This document shows, piece after piece, positions 1-13,195 of a stretch of DNA of 64,000 bases. How positions within the stretch are numbered: the stretch's first letter is position 1; every line of letters begins with the position of its first letter. The stretch spans positions 66,234,033 to 66,298,032 of the forward strand of contig NC_089581.1 of NCBI RefSeq assembly GCF_019320115.1, given 5' to 3'. The position numbers and the translations under genes are program-made. Under the pieces are notes generated by a model. That model was not told where the DNA came from, ran no database searches, and was given only the letters and a program-made list of their open reading frames with translations. Origin of the DNA: Miscanthus floridulus. Lineage: Eukaryota > Streptophyta > Magnoliopsida > Poales > Poaceae.

Positions 1-187
1 TTGTAACCCCACTGCAAATTTCGAGCACCTAGGCTCAGGAATAAAGTCACCGACCGACCCTGACTAGACGTAGGGCATGTTGCCCAAACTAGTATAAATC
101 TTGTGTCATTGAGTGCTAGGCCACCTCCGATCACAACATACAGCAAAACTACAAATATTCACTAGTTGGTCACATTCTGCAACGACA
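1..187 (+). repeat. Element A 5' LTR, 3' end only
   Basis: This is the end of the LTR, terminating in CGACA directly before a TTGGCGCC primer-binding-like sequence. It matches 26968-27154 with scattered substitutions and no indel that I can see. The upstream part, including the promoter, is outside the window; the matching TATA box can be read in the 3' LTR near 26752. Confidence 0.85.
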
Positions 188-188
188 G

Positions 189-207
189 TTGGCGCCGTCC
201 GTGGGGA
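189..207 (+). other. Element A primer-binding-like site
   Basis: A TTGGCGCCGTCCGTGGGGA string starts one base after the LTR end. TTGGCGCC-type sites in this position are typical of Gypsy (Tat/Athila) elements of grasses. Confidence 0.7.
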
Positions 208-1870
208 GGACGCTGTATGTTCAATACTTTTTTGGTCATCGGATGGCCCATACTTCTACCACCCCCACCGTGGTGGGCTCAGGCGATATGATTCGCTTTG
301 GCTCGTTGGAGTTCCCCGCACTCTCGCCCTCCGGGATGTGGGTTCCACCCGTCTTCGAGCCATCCCAGGCCTTCCTCTTCGGAAGCCTAGACTTTGTCGT
401 CGACCGACTCGGCGTACTCCACCTCCATGAGGAGACTCATGACCCGGCACCCGTTGGGGAGACATCCTCCATCGACTCCAGGACACGCGACTTCAACGAC
501 GCGGCATCTGCGCTTCATTCTGAGCAAACTCTCTGCTCAAACCCCACTGTGAGTAATATATATGCTATTATTCACTTACTATGTTCTATCCTCCGCCAAA
601 TACCCGGCGAAACCCCGTTGTCCCCAATGCAACCGTCGTACGACCGGTTCCCCTATGGACTCGCGTCTTCCATGGACGCATACACCCGAGGATTCCAAAA
701 GGTGCTAGCGCTGCACCCTCTCACATCTAAGTTCATGGGGATGGCGAGCTATGCTCCCACCTATTTCCTCAACATCATGGATGATGATGTCGGGAGTGAC
801 GGCTCCAGCATCAGTGACGTGGCGCCTAGCCACCATCCGTCCGGGGAGTATGCTGTGGCGGACGCTCCGGAATAGCCACTAGGGGTAACGGAGTCCTTTC
901 GGACCCATGCCCCATCGGGCCCTCACGCGGAGACCCCCAAGCTCACACTTGAGCATGGGGATGAACTATGACGATAGTGGTCGCATCAGCCACCGACTGC
1001 ACCAGCGCGCTCAGCGCACCACACTACGCTCCATGTGCATAGACCGGCGAACGGCGCTCGAGGTCACGCCCACCAGGTCCAGCGCAACACCCCAGCTAGG
1101 GGGACTGATCCCTCATAGTTCGCTTGGGCCAGTCAGAACGTTGCCACCACGGCAATGCTCATGCGTGACCTGTCCGAGCCGAATGACCCTCGTGAACGGG
1201 CGATCCACTAGAACTTTCGAGCACTGTTGGAGACCACCGCCGTTCAACAAGCGGAGTGCTCCATATCACAATGTCGACTCACGACCTCGCTCCCCGTCCA
1301 GGGAACAGGGACGCAGCAGATGGGGCACTACACCCTATCACCACAACAACCACAGAATGCGGCCTAGGAAGCCGTAGTGGCACCTCACCTCGACTTGACG
1401 ACCACTCCATGCCAACCACCTATCCACACGCGACTCGGGCCGAACCGAGATACGCACAGCGTCGACAGGAGTCCTAGCCCTGACCGCCTAGGACCACGGA
1501 CCTTTGTCCAACACCTCCAGCAAGCGTTGTTCCCACCGCGCTTCAATAGAGGCCGCAGCAAAGGTAAGGCCAAGCGCTAGGATCAAGACGAGGGCCCCTC
1601 CACGCAGAAGGGAAAAAGAACAGAAAGGATCGCCGCCAACCGGCCAACTTTGCGTCGGTCGCCGCGACTGATCACATGGGCACGCAGCCCCAAGCAAGAC
1701 CCTCTAGGCCACTTCCATGATCTCATGGAAATCCCGTGCACCAACCATGACTACCCCGTCAAACATCTCTACAAGGATTGTTAGCTCCTCAAGCGCCTGC
1801 TGAGGTAAGCTGGCAGGCCAAAGGAAGAAAAAGGTGAGGAAGCAGCAACCGAAGAAGGGGACGCAGCGGG
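189..1870 (+). pseudogene. Element A gag remnant
   Basis: An open stretch from 189 to 875 (228 codons) begins right at the primer-binding site. Beyond 875 the reading frame breaks repeatedly, with stops and frame changes between 880 and 1870. A conserved Gypsy gag C-terminal signature is still readable around 1700-1800 (a CTNH.YPVKHLYKDC-type motif, followed by a stop where a Lys/Glu codon would be expected). Gag would form the virus-like particle. Here it is non-functional, so A would have depended on proteins from another element. The first 228 codons may include a leader rather than true gag; I do not recognise a domain in them. Confidence 0.6.
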
Positions 1871-1879
1871 CAAGGATCC

Positions 1880-2504
1880 AGATGACTGAAGGATGAGGTG
1901 ATCTGACCAGACACCTATCGACTGAAGGACAACAACGATGATGCTCTCTCTGAGCACCTTGGAACAGCTATGTCATTTCTTCTTTTCCTAAGTTTCAGTC
2001 TTACCTTTGTTTACTTAGCGAACGCTCCTATAAAAGCACCCTGACCCAAACACTTTTCTGCTTGGAGCGCTCGGGGGTTCCACTAGGGGGCTCTACTACC
2101 CCTCTGTTTTGTTTCTACTTTAAGTACTCTTTTACTTTCATATGGAGAAACTCCTTCCTACCTGAACAAAAGGGCAGCTCGTTCCTTTGATTTACCTTAC
2201 GTAGCTTTGCTTTAAAACATTCCGACTGATTGCACCCCGCCCTTTCCTATGGTTATGACCGGCTGAGCCTCACGGGCCATGCCCCGGGCTCACAAAGTTG
2301 CAGCCTATGGAACAAATGGGCAGGTACGAGAAAGAAAGAAATAAAAAACAAAATTACGCTAAGGGAAAACCAAGGAACGAAAGGGAACAAGCTTCCCCGA
2401 ACGGAGCAACTCCATCACAAAAACAAAAACCGATTGCAGTCATTAAAACACACATGAATGTTTTACACAGGGGCTCCCCCACGAACTTAAACTTTTAACA
2501 TTTA
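1880..2504 (+). other. Element A spacer without gene
   Basis: This is AT-rich non-coding sequence where pol would normally lie. A TATAAAAG string at 2029-2036 on the plus strand could be an internal promoter, but nothing downstream on that strand is coding. The antisense gene ends at about 2505. Confidence 0.5.
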
Positions 2505-5500
2505 CTAACTACTTATACTCTGCAAGGTATTAAACCAGCTCGGTGGCATCTGCTGACGGCGCGATCGACGAAGGCGCAGGCAGCTCACTCCTCGGCAGCA
2601 CGATGTTCGGCTCGATCGGGGCTGAGGCAATGTTCCCCCCGAACCAGGCTTCGTGCTATCTGCAGGCTCGGAGGCATCCTCCCCACGCATGCTTCGGGCC
2701 ATGTCTTCACGGTGAACATCCATCACCCACTTGGCGGAGACTTGCTCCGACACCAACCGCATGTGCAGCAGCAGGCTCTCCCTGATTGACTGGATGTCCT
2801 CCATGGTCAGGCCTTCAGCATACCCATCGTAGATAGTGGCGAAGTCCAGATCCAGGTGGTACGTCGCCACCGAGGTGAGCACCCCCAACGCCCCATAAAA
2901 TAGCCAGCTCCTGACAAGGTCCTTGACCACATCTGGGACCTCCACTAGCTGGACAGCAGGTGCGCTAGTGCTTGGCACCGACCTGAAGACTTCCAAGACG
3001 ACGAGCTGGGCAACATTGCGGATCTGGTCAAGGTCCCCCTCAAGAGCACATCACTCTTCATGGGACTTGGCTAGTTCCTCCGCATTCCGACTGAGGGTCA
3101 CCTTGGTCGTCTCCAGGTCCTGCTCCAGCATCTTCACCTTTCCATCTAGCCCTGAAGGAGGGGCAACAAGCTTAGGAACATGCTGAAGAAAGAAACCAAT
3201 GCAACAAAAAAAGAAAGGGGATGTACCAGCGCGAGAGTTCTCAAGGGCAAAGAACTCCTCCGTTGTCGAGTCACCTACACGCACAGCCGGGTGTTCGCCT
3301 CCTCCGTCTCCATCACTTGGCCTTAGAGCACGAGCACCTCCTGGTCCGCCTTCGATCGGGCCCTTCGCTCCGCCTCTAGGGCCTTCCTTGCTGACTCTAA
3401 GGTGACCCGCTCTGACGCCAAAGCACTCCGCTCTGGCTCAAGGGCCACCAAGGCCTCCTGAAGCGCCATCTCGGTGCTCGCTAGGGATGCCCACAACTCT
3501 GCCTCAGTCTTCGCCTGGCGGGCTTTCGTCACCTCGAGCCCTTGCTTGGCAGTAGTCGCCCGCTCCGCTGCACGCTGTCCCTCCGCCCACGCCACGGCCG
3601 CCTCGACCGCCTAGTCCTGGGACTCGCGGTGACTAGACTCTACCCGGTGCCCGAGCTCACCCATCCAGGCGTGTTCCGCCCAGAAAAAGTAAGACTTGCG
3701 GGAAGACATCTTCCTTATACCCTACGAAAAACAAGCGTCCTAAAAACAACCAACGAAAGATTCAAAGGGCAAGGACAAGTACCAGAAACTCACCTCCGCG
3801 GTGAGTGGTAGGTCACCCTCAACCAATTGCCAAGTGAACTGAGCCTACTTCTGGGCGCTTTCAAGCTTCACGGACAGCTTGGTGAGCTCGGACACCGTGG
3901 CATGCCCTTGCCCCCCAAAAATGTCCTAGAGCTAACGCTCTCGGGAATCTCGGAGGACGAACCACGCCTTCGATGGGTCCTCAGGGCAGGGCCACTCTAG
4001 GTCACCCTCTAGCGAACCGTTGGAGGGCCCAGCCTCCAACTGGACCACTGCCAGCTCCCGCGGCGACGCTGCTAGCTCCTGCGGCGACACCACCAGCTCC
4101 CGTGACGACACCGGTGGCTCCGCCGCGATGTTCGTCTCATCATTAGACGGGATCTCCACCACCTCATCCGTGTGGAATGCCGCCAGGCGTCCCAACTCTA
4201 TCCCGGTCGCCCTTCCCTCCAGCGCCTTCGGCTTCGATGGCAAGGATAAGCCATGCAGTCCTCCACCTGACGAGATAGGGAACTCACCCTCCCTCATCTC
4301 TTCCACCATGACCGGCGGAGGAGGGGCCATGAGAGTTACCACCGACATAACCCCCACCATCGGCATCAGGATCGCTGCCAACACCGACGCCGCCGCTGTC
4401 GCCTTATCAGTAGCCGCCCTAGGGGGCACCACCCCCGGGAGGGAACGCTGCAGGGTAGGCCTCCAAGTCTCCTACACGGGGGTCGGAGCAACGCTCAACC
4501 CCGGCATCCCCCAACCACTAACAGAAAGTGCAGGTAAGTCACCCTCTGAAAAAGCTCAACCAGCGGAATATCGAAAAATGACAGATAGAAAAACATACCG
4601 GAAGGTGAGTGGCACGACTCTAAAAGTAGGGCCCGATGTCAATGAACCTACAAGGCGAGGGCCACTCCCAAACTATGACCCATGCCCCCTAGCTTCAGAC
4701 GGGGGCGGAGTCATCCCAACCGGCTCCTGCCCGGCCTACGAGTCACTATGACCTTCGGCTCAGGACTCCCTGACCGGAGCAGCGGATGGAGCATCCTCTG
4801 ACCGCAAGTCGCGCGTCGCCCGGGCACCAGTCTGCTCCTCAGACCGCCTGGACTGCTCGACCACGCCCACAGCAGGCAGGGCCTCCTCTGACTATGAGCC
4901 AGGCATTGCACCGGTCCCATCGGCGCACAAGTGCCAGTCCACTCTTCAGACTGCTCGGCTCGCTCGGTCACGTCTGCCATAGGCGATGATGGAACTAGCG
5001 ACGCCACCAAGGGGCACGGTGATCGTGTCCACTTTGCCGCCCGTTCACCGACGACGTCCGCGCTTGTTGCATGCTTCCTTAACGCAAGAACCTCCGCACG
5101 CCACGTGGCCTCTTGCTCCTCACCAGCGGACGTCGCCGTAGGGTCACGACGCTCCACTGAGGTCACAGCGACCCCCTGACTCTCCTCCTCATCAGAGAAG
5201 ACCATGTCATCCAAATCCATAGGATCATCCGACGCGAGTTCTGACTCGACGTTGTTCCTACATTCCTCGGCCCTCATGCACTGGGTGACCTCCGTCTTCT
5301 TCTGTTCCTTCCGCTGAACCTCCCTGGTTCTCTTCTTCTTCCGGGCGTCTGCCGCCTCATTCTAGGTGGCCTACCAGGCCCTACCCTCTGGTCCCTTAGG
5401 AAGGTGTGGCCAAGACTTGTACCTTTCGAGCCCCTACAGAACGGATGGCCTGGGATCAGGAAACAATAAAAGTAGAGGAAGAAACATGAACAAAATAAAG

Positions 5501-6349
5501 GATCATACTAGGTTAGACACGATCGAGGTGTTAAACGGTATGGGTTTCCCCACAACCGTATCCCTAGGCCTCAGCTGTAGCACCTGGCCAAGGCGACTCC
5601 AGACCTCGTCGTCTAATAGGTCCTCCGGTGACACATGGTCTGGGTTCGACCGACCACCGTACATCCACATGGGCCATGACCACTCCGCCAACGGCGCAAC
5701 CCGATGGCGGAAGAGGGTGTGGAACACCCGCACCCCATCAAGGCTGAGCCTTATGAGCTTCTGCAGCTCCTCCTCGATAACCTCCACCTTGTGCCTCTCC
5801 GTGCGGGTGCAACCCCACGACCAACTTTTCTGCTTCACCGGCCTCCCACCGGTGAACACCGGAAATGGTGCCTCCGCCAGATTCTGGATGTAAAACCACT
5901 CCCCATGCCATCCCCGGTTGGAGTCACATGGGGAGTACGTGGGATACACACCTCCTATGCTTGGCTTCTTCTGTAGGGCGAACCCTCCCACCGGTGCGGC
6001 CTCGACCGAATTACCCACTGTCATAGCTCTCCTAGAGAAGAAAAAGCCAGAAGGGATCCACGCACGGCTCTATCCCGAGGAAAGCCTCGCAGACAGTGAT
6101 GAAACCAGTAATGTGCAGCACCCCCATCGGATTGAGGTGCTGCAGCTCTAGACCCCACTCATTGAGGAGCCCACGCAGGAACCAGTGCACGGGGTATCCT
6201 AATCCGCGCTCATGGAAGGTAAGGAAAGAAACCACCTCATCGGGACGAGGTTGCGGGAACTCCTCCCTCCCAAGGACCCTCCAGTGCGCCACCTCCCGCG
6301 GTGGTAGAAACCCCTTCATGACGAAAGCCTCTAGCACCGACGCCCTCAT
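2505..6349 (-). pseudogene. Antisense Transposase_28-like gene of element A (broken)
   Basis: Reading on the minus strand from ATG at 6349, the first 106 codons and then 6024-5503 in another frame resemble the plant 'putative gypsy-type transposon' (Transposase_28) domain. Visible features are the phrase FHERGLGYPVHWFLRGLL, then GGRP and a tryptophan-rich block. The frame changes near 6030 in a T/C-rich run, so the domain is frameshifted. Downstream segments at 5277-4711, 4432-3932, 3595-3323 and 3284-2505 are separated by apparent introns or decay. They encode an acidic linker, a long Glu/Ala/Arg-rich coiled coil (about 3595-3051) and a C-terminal helical block ending near 2600. The gene runs opposite to the element, just inside the 3' LTR, as in Tat-type Gypsy elements that carry an antisense ORF. 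The molecular role of this family is not known to me. Exact exon limits are inferred. Confidence 0.6.
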
Positions 6350-6649
6350 GGTGGACGACCTCTAGTCCGACATTTCAGTGAGTTCCTCTCTTCTCCCTCG
6401 CTCTCTCCTTTCTTCCCTAGAAACCTCCGTGGCTCTCAGGAATGCACACGGCAAAAAAGGAAGAGAGAAGGCGGCCATAGATGAAGAATAGGCAAAGGAA
6501 CGGAACGAAAATTGTAACAGAACCAACCAAATCATAAGAACGTAAGTACAAAAACAATCACCGAAGTGATCAAATTCCTGTACTTAAGCTCCCATAATCC
6601 CGGTAGTCCGGAAATCACGAAGGATTTCAACCAACTCTCGACATACAAA

Positions 6650-6654
6650 CCAAG
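6650..6654. repeat. Target-site duplication, left copy (CCAAG)
   Basis: Identical to 19123-19127 on the other side of the chromovirus and flush with both LTR ends. Confidence 0.95.
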
Positions 6655-9600
6655 TGTCGCACCCAATTTTGCAAAGCAAAACCAAGTACTCATATATGTG
6701 CGCCCAGGATGTCTAAACACACACATATATCACAAATTGCAGTAGTATCAAAGTAAATTACTTATTACATCGCATATCTCATCATAAAGTTAAATACAAA
6801 GTTTGCTCGAAGGCAAAATTATTACAAACACAGCGGAAAAACTAGTCCATCTGCCACAGGGACTCCAACTAGTGAACGTCTTCCTAGTAGTCCTGGACAT
6901 CCTCTGGAAACTCTTCATATCCATTATCTGTTACCCATCCGGGATTTTCATTTGATGTAAAGCAAGTGTAAGCTCACCATGCTTAGCAAGTATAACAAAG
7001 GGATCTATGAGGCTCAAATAGGCTTGACACTGTTTGACTGCGGTTCGCAATTTTAATTGATTAATTTTTTAGCAACCTGAATTACTACTTTAATGGACAG
7101 TCCCAAATCCCAAGTGGTATTAAAGCATCATCCAGCTTTGTCTCAATTCCCAACCATCCACCATCCACAGTAACCACTAATCTCGAAGGATCCAGACCGC
7201 TCGTATCCGTGAGCACGGCTGTTATAACAGGTTAATTATTTCTGCAGAAATTGTACATCTTTACCCACCGAGCCGTGATTCCCAATGCCGGGGTTCGCGA
7301 GACCCACTACACCTCTTCCCAGGAAGTGTGGCAGAGTTTCACTATGAAACCCTTAGCTAGTTGCACTAACAAGTCGTAGCTACAAAGGAATGGCACACGT
7401 GGGCATCGCAGCACGGTGCACACCCTAACAGAAAAAGGAAAGATACCCTCTTACCCCTTACTGGAGCTACAGACGAGCTAGTACAAACTAGATAATAGGT
7501 TAAAGTCAGAGCCATTTGACACTCGGGGTTGTACGGTCCCTCCTGGGTTGCCGCTTCAGGATAAAGTCCTTATAGAGAGGCACTAGAGTACTCAACCCCG
7601 TACTCTAGCCCCCTATCTGTTGCTAAAAAGTTCCATTTTATCACATTGCATATAGTCTTTAAATATGTTTAACAATTACTTCATGTTAAGCGCTGCAGCA
7701 TCTATCCAAAATGCCTACCCAATAAACCCAGGTTTTCAAGGATATGTGGTACAATGAATCATCTAGGTAAAGTCCTTAAAGGCAATTCAAATTAAACTCA
7801 TGCATGAATGTAAGTGGTAGTAGTTCATAGGTAACAAGGGGCCTTTGGTACACTTGCCTTCCTCAAAGTCATCCTGGGAGTACTGCTGATCCTGCTGGGG
7901 GTCCTCAGTCACCTCGAATGGCTCACCCTCTAATCGTGATCCAATCATCAATCAAGCATCATTCCAATCATTACATGCATACAAGATAGAACTCTATTAG
8001 AACAGTACACCAAACAGTGAAAACATATGTTGAAAAGCTTACAGATCTGTTCTACGCATTTCTACGAACACATGAGCGAAAGAATCACTCAAATCGGACT
8101 TAAAACGTGAAAGTTATGCATGAAATAAGATGTAATGGCAATTCTGTAAATAAACTAACCTATTTTTGAATTAAAATAATTAAAAATCTGAATTTAAATG
8201 AAATCTGGACCGGGCTTACTATTTCTGGAAACTTCAGGGACTTGAATGAATAAAAATAGGACTAAATAAAAATTAGTTTGAACTGGACTGGACCGCGGGT
8301 TGATTTCTGGAAAAAGCGGGGGCTTTTCTGCAAAACGCGCTCGGTTGACTGGGGTTTGACCCGACGGCTGACCGGGCTGCTGACTCATCGACACGCGGCG
8401 GCTGTTCATTGGGCGCGGTACACCACGCGGGCGTGGGCGCGCTAACGTGGGCGCTGACGCGGCCACGGTGGACTGAGTCCACGGTCCGCTGTGGACCGAA
8501 CCGGTACCAGCTGATTTGGACCGTGCCTTGATGATCGGACGGCACAGGGTGAGATCCGGGCGATGGCTCGCCGGGGAAGAAAGAAAGGCCGGCGGCGCCA
8601 TGGCCGGTGCGCCGGGACCTCGGGCTATGGCTCCCTAGGGCGCCAAAACAAAAGCTGAGAGCATGGGAAAATGGAGGGGCTCACCGCGAGTCGCCGGGAA
8701 GGGAACGCGGCGTTCGGGACGAGCTCCAGACGCGGTGTCGACGGCGGCGGGGCTCTGGAGAGAGAAAGAGAGCACGGGTGAGGGCGTAGCCGGGCCAAAC
8801 AGCGCCAAAAAGCGAAATGGAAAGTACCTACGGGCGCGGGAAGATCCAGCGAAGCTTCGGGTGGCCTTGGCGTCGGCGTTCGCGCTCGGAAGGGGGAGGC
8901 TCTCACCGGCGGCGGGGCTCTTGGTAGCGGGCAGAGGATGGGGAGAGAAGGCGGGGTCGGCTCGGGGTTTTATAGGCCGGGTGTGCGCGGAAATAAGGAA
9001 GGGAAGCAGGGAGGGGCTCGGCACCTTCCTAACGGCGCCGGTGATTTCCATCGGGGACGCGCCATCGGTGGCCGAAGAAAGGAAAACGCCGGGGAAGAAA
9101 AGGAAGCTCGGGGAAGAAGAAAGCAAAGAAGAAAGGGCGCTGACCGGTGGGGCCGGAGCGCAGTGAGAGAGAAAGGGAGAGGGCGAGCGTCGCGGTGAGG
9201 CCAAGCAGGCCGCATGGTGCAGTCGCGCGAAGCGGGCCGCAGCGAAGCGTGCGCGCGCGGGGGTGGCCAGCTGGGCCGCGTGCGGTGCGGGCCGGCGTGG
9301 GAAAGAAACAGCGGCCCAAGCGAGCAGGCCGCTGGGACAGGCCAGCGGGAGGAGGAGGGGAAAAGGCCGGGCTAGCTGGGCCAGAAGGTGTCTTTCTCTT
9401 TTTTTTTCAAATCAAATGTTTGTCAAATTCTATTTTCTCCATTTTCATTTTTAAGCCAAATTCAAATAAGTTTTGAATACAAATTCCAGAACTTCTAGCC
9501 CTACACTCAATCAAAACCCATATGACTCGGCATGAATGCAACAAACAAGTTTCTAAACTTATAGTTTATTTTATTTATTCAATATTTATTATTTGGCCTA

Positions 9601-9676
9601 AGTTAAAAATACCTAGAAAATGTAATAAATGCTAAGAATTAATTGCTAATTTGTGGTAAAAATTTTGGGTGTTACA
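6655..9676 (-). repeat. 3' LTR of the Tekay-type element
   Basis: Starts TGTCGCACCC and ends GGGTGTTACA on the plus strand. It is nearly identical to 16100-19122. A GC-rich segment spans about 8270-9370. A TATAAAA box on the minus strand reads as ttttata at 8968-8974. Confidence 0.95.
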
Positions 9677-9690
9677 AACCTACCCCCCTT
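9677..9690 (-). other. Polypurine tract of the Tekay-type element
   Basis: On the minus strand this reads AAGGGGGGTAGGTT, immediately before the 3' LTR. It primes plus-strand DNA synthesis. The pol stop codon (9691-9689) overlaps its start. Confidence 0.85.
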
Positions 9691-12600
9691 AGAATGAATC
9701 TCGTCCTCGAGATTCGGATGGTTCAAAGAGATTGGGATAGTCAGTTCTCAGATCTTCCTCTCTTTCCCACGTTGCCTCATCCACTGACTGTCTGTTCCAC
9801 TGAACCTTGCACATTCTTATTATTTTGCTCCTTGTGATTCTCTCCGTTGTTTCCAGGATTCTCACTGGATACTCTTTGTATGATAGATCTCCTCGGATAT
9901 CCAGTTCTTCCAAGGGTAGTTGTTCCTCAAGTACTCTCAAACATTTCTTAAGTTGCGACACATGGAAGACATCATGAACACCTGAGAGCTGCTCTAGTAA
10001 TTCTAGCTGGTAAGCAACTTCTCCTCTCCTGTTAATGATCTTGAATGGTCCCACATACCTAGGTGATAACTTTCCCTTGGTATGAAATCTCTTTACTCCT
10101 TTCATGGGTGAAACTTTGAGATAGACAAAGTCACCAATTTCAAATGCCAAATCTCTTCTTCTCGTGTCCGCATAGCTTTTCTGTCGGGACTGTGCAACCT
10201 TTAGGTTTTGCCTTATTGTTTGCACTTGTTTTTCTGCCAGTTGCAGAACATCTGGTCCAAAGACTTGGCTTTCCCCTGTTTGATTCCAAAACAATGGTGT
10301 TCTGCACTTTCTGCCATACAATGCCTCAAACGGTGCCATTTTAAGACTCTTTTGGTAGCTATTATTGTAGGAGAATTCGGCATAAGGTAAACTCTTATCC
10401 CAACTTGTCCCATACTGCAGAGCACAAGCTCTTAGCATATCCTCTAAGATCTGATTTGTCCTTTCGGTCTGTCCATCTATTTGAGGATGGTAAGCTGAGC
10501 TGAAGTTCAACTTCGTATCCATTGACTCATGCAATTTCTGCCAAAAATGTGATGTGAACTGTGTACCCCTATCCGAAACAATCTTCTTTGGTACACCATG
10601 TAAACATACAATCCTTTCCATATACAACTCTGCTAACTTTGCACTCGAATAAGTTACCTTGACCGGAATGAAATGGGCCACTTTTGTCAATCGGTCAACA
10701 ATCACCCAGATAGAGTCGAATCCTTTCTGTGTACGGGGTAATCCAACTATAAAGTCCATTCCAACTTCTTCCCATTTCCACTCGGGTATCTTCATAGGCT
10801 GTAGTAAACCTGCTGGCCTCTGATGTTCTGCTTTCACTCTTTGGCACGTGTCACATATAGCCACATGTTCTGCTACGTCTCTCTTTAGTCCATACCACCA
10901 GTACCTCTCTTTAAGATCAAGATACATTTTAGTACTTCCTGGGTGTATGGAATAGGCTGAGTCATGAGCTTCCCTCAAGATAGACTCCCTAATAGATTTT
11001 ACTTCTGGCACACAAATCCTTTTATCGAACCATACTGTCCCTTGATCATCCATATGGAATCCTGGGGCTTTATCAATCACTATACGCTCTGCAATATCCT
11101 TGATCCTCTCATCACCCATCTGTCCTTTACGAATCTCTTGTTCCAGAGTGGATTCTACCTCTAACTCCATGGTGTTGGCCACAATACCCAAATTCAAGTA
11201 TTTGAACTCCTCACACAACTCTTCGGGTAGTTGAGTCGTATAGGCCATGTTCACATAACTCCTTCTACTCAAGGCATCTGCTACAACGTTAGCCTTTCCC
11301 GGGTGATAGTGAATATCCAAGTCATAATCCTTGATTAACTCAAGCCATCTTCGTTGCCTCAGATTCAGATCTGACTGTGTGAATATATACTTTAGACTCT
11401 TATGGTCCGTATAAATCTCACACTTATGACCAATCAGGTAGTGCCTCCATATCTTAAGAGCATGCACCACAGCTGCCAATTCCAGATCATGAGTCGGATA
11501 ATTTAGCTCATGTTTTCTCAGCTGTCTAGATGCGTAGGCAACAACTCTGCCTTCTTGCATAAGAACACCTCCTAGACCTTGCCGTGAGGCATCACAATAG
11601 ATAGAGAAACTTTTGGTGAGATCAGGTAAGATGAGCACTGGAGCAGAAGTCAGTCTCTTCTTCAATTCCTCAAAACTGTCCTGGCATTGTTTAGTCCATA
11701 CAAATTTGGCATTCTTTTCTAACAACACAGTCATGGGCTTGGCTAACTTAGAGAATCCCTCGATGAATCTCCTATAATAACCAGCCATACCCAGGAAACT
11801 CCGAATCTCACTAACATCCTTAGGTGGCTTCCAACTCAACACATCTCTAACCTTCTTGGGATCTACTGCTACTCCTCCATTAGAGATTATGTGACCAAGG
11901 AAAGATACTTCTCTTAACCAGAACTCACATTTGCTGAACTTGGCATAAAGTTGATGTTCTCTAAGCTTTTGCAACACCAATCTCAAATGCCCTTCATGTT
12001 CTTCTTCATTCTTAGAATACACTAGTATGTCATCAATGAACACGACGACAAACTTATCAAGGTACTCCATAAATACTTTGTTCATCAAATACATGAAGTA
12101 GGCAGGTGCATTAGTCAGACCAAAAGACATAACTGTGAACTCATACAGTCCATAGCGGGTCACAAAGGCGGTCTTGGGGATGTCAGTACGCCTTATCCTC
12201 AACTGATGGTATCCAGATCGAAGATCAATCTTGGAAAACACACAAGCCCCTTTCAATTGGTCAAATAGGTCATCAATTCTAGGCAATGGGTACTTGTTCT
12301 TAATTGTGACTTCATTAAGTGACCTGTAGTCTATGCACATCCTTTGTGTACCATCCTTCTTTTCTACAAACAGTACTGGTGCACCCCATGGTGATGAACT
12401 AGGTTGAACATAACCCTTATCTAGCAATTCCCTCAGTTGTTTCTTAAGTTCTGCTAATTCATTCACTCCCATTCTATAGGGTCTCTTAGCTATGGGTGCA
12501 GTTCCAGGTAAAAGTTCAATTATAAACTCGATGTCTCGGTCAGGTGGCATACCTGGCAATTCCTCGGGAAAGACATCCGGGTACTCATTTGCTATCCTTA

Positions 12601-13195
12601 TATCTTCTAAGGTTGTACCCTCCAACTGATTAACCCGACAGATTTCTGTAGCAGACTGAGTTGCCACAAACACCACTTCTTCTCCAGTTGAAGTGATAAG
12701 ATTCACCGAGCTATTACCACAATTAATAACTACTTTCTGCAACCTTAGCCAATCCATACCCAAGATGACATCGATACCGGTGGAATTTATGACTACAAGA
12801 TTTGCTTGAAATTCTACCCCCCTTATGCTAAGACTAGCAGCTAAGCATATCCACTCTGCTTTCATTACCCCACCAGGTGAGCTTACTAACATGTGTTTCT
12901 TTATAACACTTACTGGAATACCATGCTTCTTTATGAATGTGTATGTTATGAAGGAATGCGAAGCACCAGAATCAAAAAGTACTGTAGCTGAGTTTGAGTT
13001 GACCGGAAACGTACCGATCACCACATCCGGTGCCTCCTGAGCTGTTTCAGCAGTAACATGGTTCACCTTTCCCCGAACGTAGTTCTGCTGTGAGTTAGTC
13101 TTCTTGGGGCATCTATTAGAGTAATGTCCCGGCTCTCCACAATTGAAGCACTTGTTGTCATTAACTGCATTTGGCGCTTTTGGTGCGCCATTCCT
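9689..13195 (-). CDS. Pol polyprotein (NC, PR, RT, RNase H, IN, chromodomain) of the Tekay-type element
   Basis: This open frame continues gag after an in-frame TAG at 13198-13196. It begins with 43 codons holding a CCHC zinc knuckle ([14 protein letters not shown]), then 1,125 codons. Counting those from 13066: protease with LFDSGAS (D32), reverse transcriptase with LRSGYHQL and the catalytic FIDD at about 343-346, RNase H starting near [10 protein letters not shown] (about 491), and an integrase HHCC finger (H701, H708, C738, C741). The integrase core has D771, D832 and E868 (DD35E spacing), followed by a GPY-type module and a chromodomain at about 1060-1115. The reading frame is uninterrupted, with every key residue present. 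It would copy the genomic RNA and integrate the cDNA; chromodomains of this type bias integration toward marked heterochromatin. No ATG is needed, since it would be made as a fusion with gag. Confidence 0.95.
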   Translation of the reverse strand, partial: RNGAPKAPNAVNDNKCFNCGEPGHYSNRCPKKTNSQQNYVRGKVNHVTAETAQEAPDVVIGTFPVNSNSATVLFDSGASHSFITYTFIKKHGIPVSVIKKHMLVSSPGGVMKAEWICLAASLSIRGVEFQANLVVINSTGIDVILGMDWLRLQKVVINCGNSSVNLITSTGEEVVFVATQSATEICRVNQLEGTTLEDIRIANEYPDVFPEELPGMPPDRDIEFIIELLPGTAPIAKRPYRMGVNELAELKKQLRELLDKGYVQPSSSPWGAPVLFVEKKDGTQRMCIDYRSLNEVTIKNKYPLPRIDDLFDQLKGACVFSKIDLRSGYHQLRIRRTDIPKTAFVTRYGLYEFTVMSFGLTNAPAYFMYLMNKVFMEYLDKFVVVFIDDILVYSKNEEEHEGHLRLVLQKLREHQLYAKFSKCEFWLREVSFLGHIISNGGVAVDPKKVRDVLSWKPPKDVSEIRSFLGMAGYYRRFIEGFSKLAKPMTVLLEKNAKFVWTKQCQDSFEELKKRLTSAPVLILPDLTKSFSIYCDASRQGLGGVLMQEGRVVAYASRQLRKHELNYPTHDLELAAVVHALKIWRHYLIGHKCEIYTDHKSLKYIFTQSDLNLRQRRWLELIKDYDLDIHYHPGKANVVADALSRRSYVNMAYTTQLPEELCEEFKYLNLGIVANTMELEVESTLEQEIRKGQMGDERIKDIAERIVIDKAPGFHMDDQGTVWFDKRICVPEVKSIRESILREAHDSAYSIHPGSTKMYLDLKERYWWYGLKRDVAEHVAICDTCQRVKAEHQRPAGLLQPMKIPEWKWEEVGMDFIVGLPRTQKGFDSIWVIVDRLTKVAHFIPVKVTYSSAKLAELYMERIVCLHGVPKKIVSDRGTQFTSHFWQKLHESMDTKLNFSSAYHPQIDGQTERTNQILEDMLRACALQYGTSWDKSLPYAEFSYNNSYQKSLKMAPFEALYGRKCRTPLFWNQTGESQVFGPDVLQLAEKQVQTIRQNLKVAQSRQKSYADTRRRDLAFEIGDFVYLKVSPMKGVKRFHTKGKLSPRYVGPFKIINRRGEVAYQLELLEQLSGVHDVFHVSQLKKCLRVLEEQLPLEELDIRGDLSYKEYPVRILETTERITRSKIIRMCKVQWNRQSVDEATWEREEDLRTDYPNLFEPSESRGRDSF

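Noticed and set aside
8194..9319. ORFs in the GC-rich part of the 3' LTR, repeated at 17639-18944
   Set aside because: Present in both LTRs simply because the LTRs are near identical; biased composition, open in several frames, no domain. The 135-codon ORF just downstream of the predicted transcription start could be an upstream ORF but nothing supports it as a protein.
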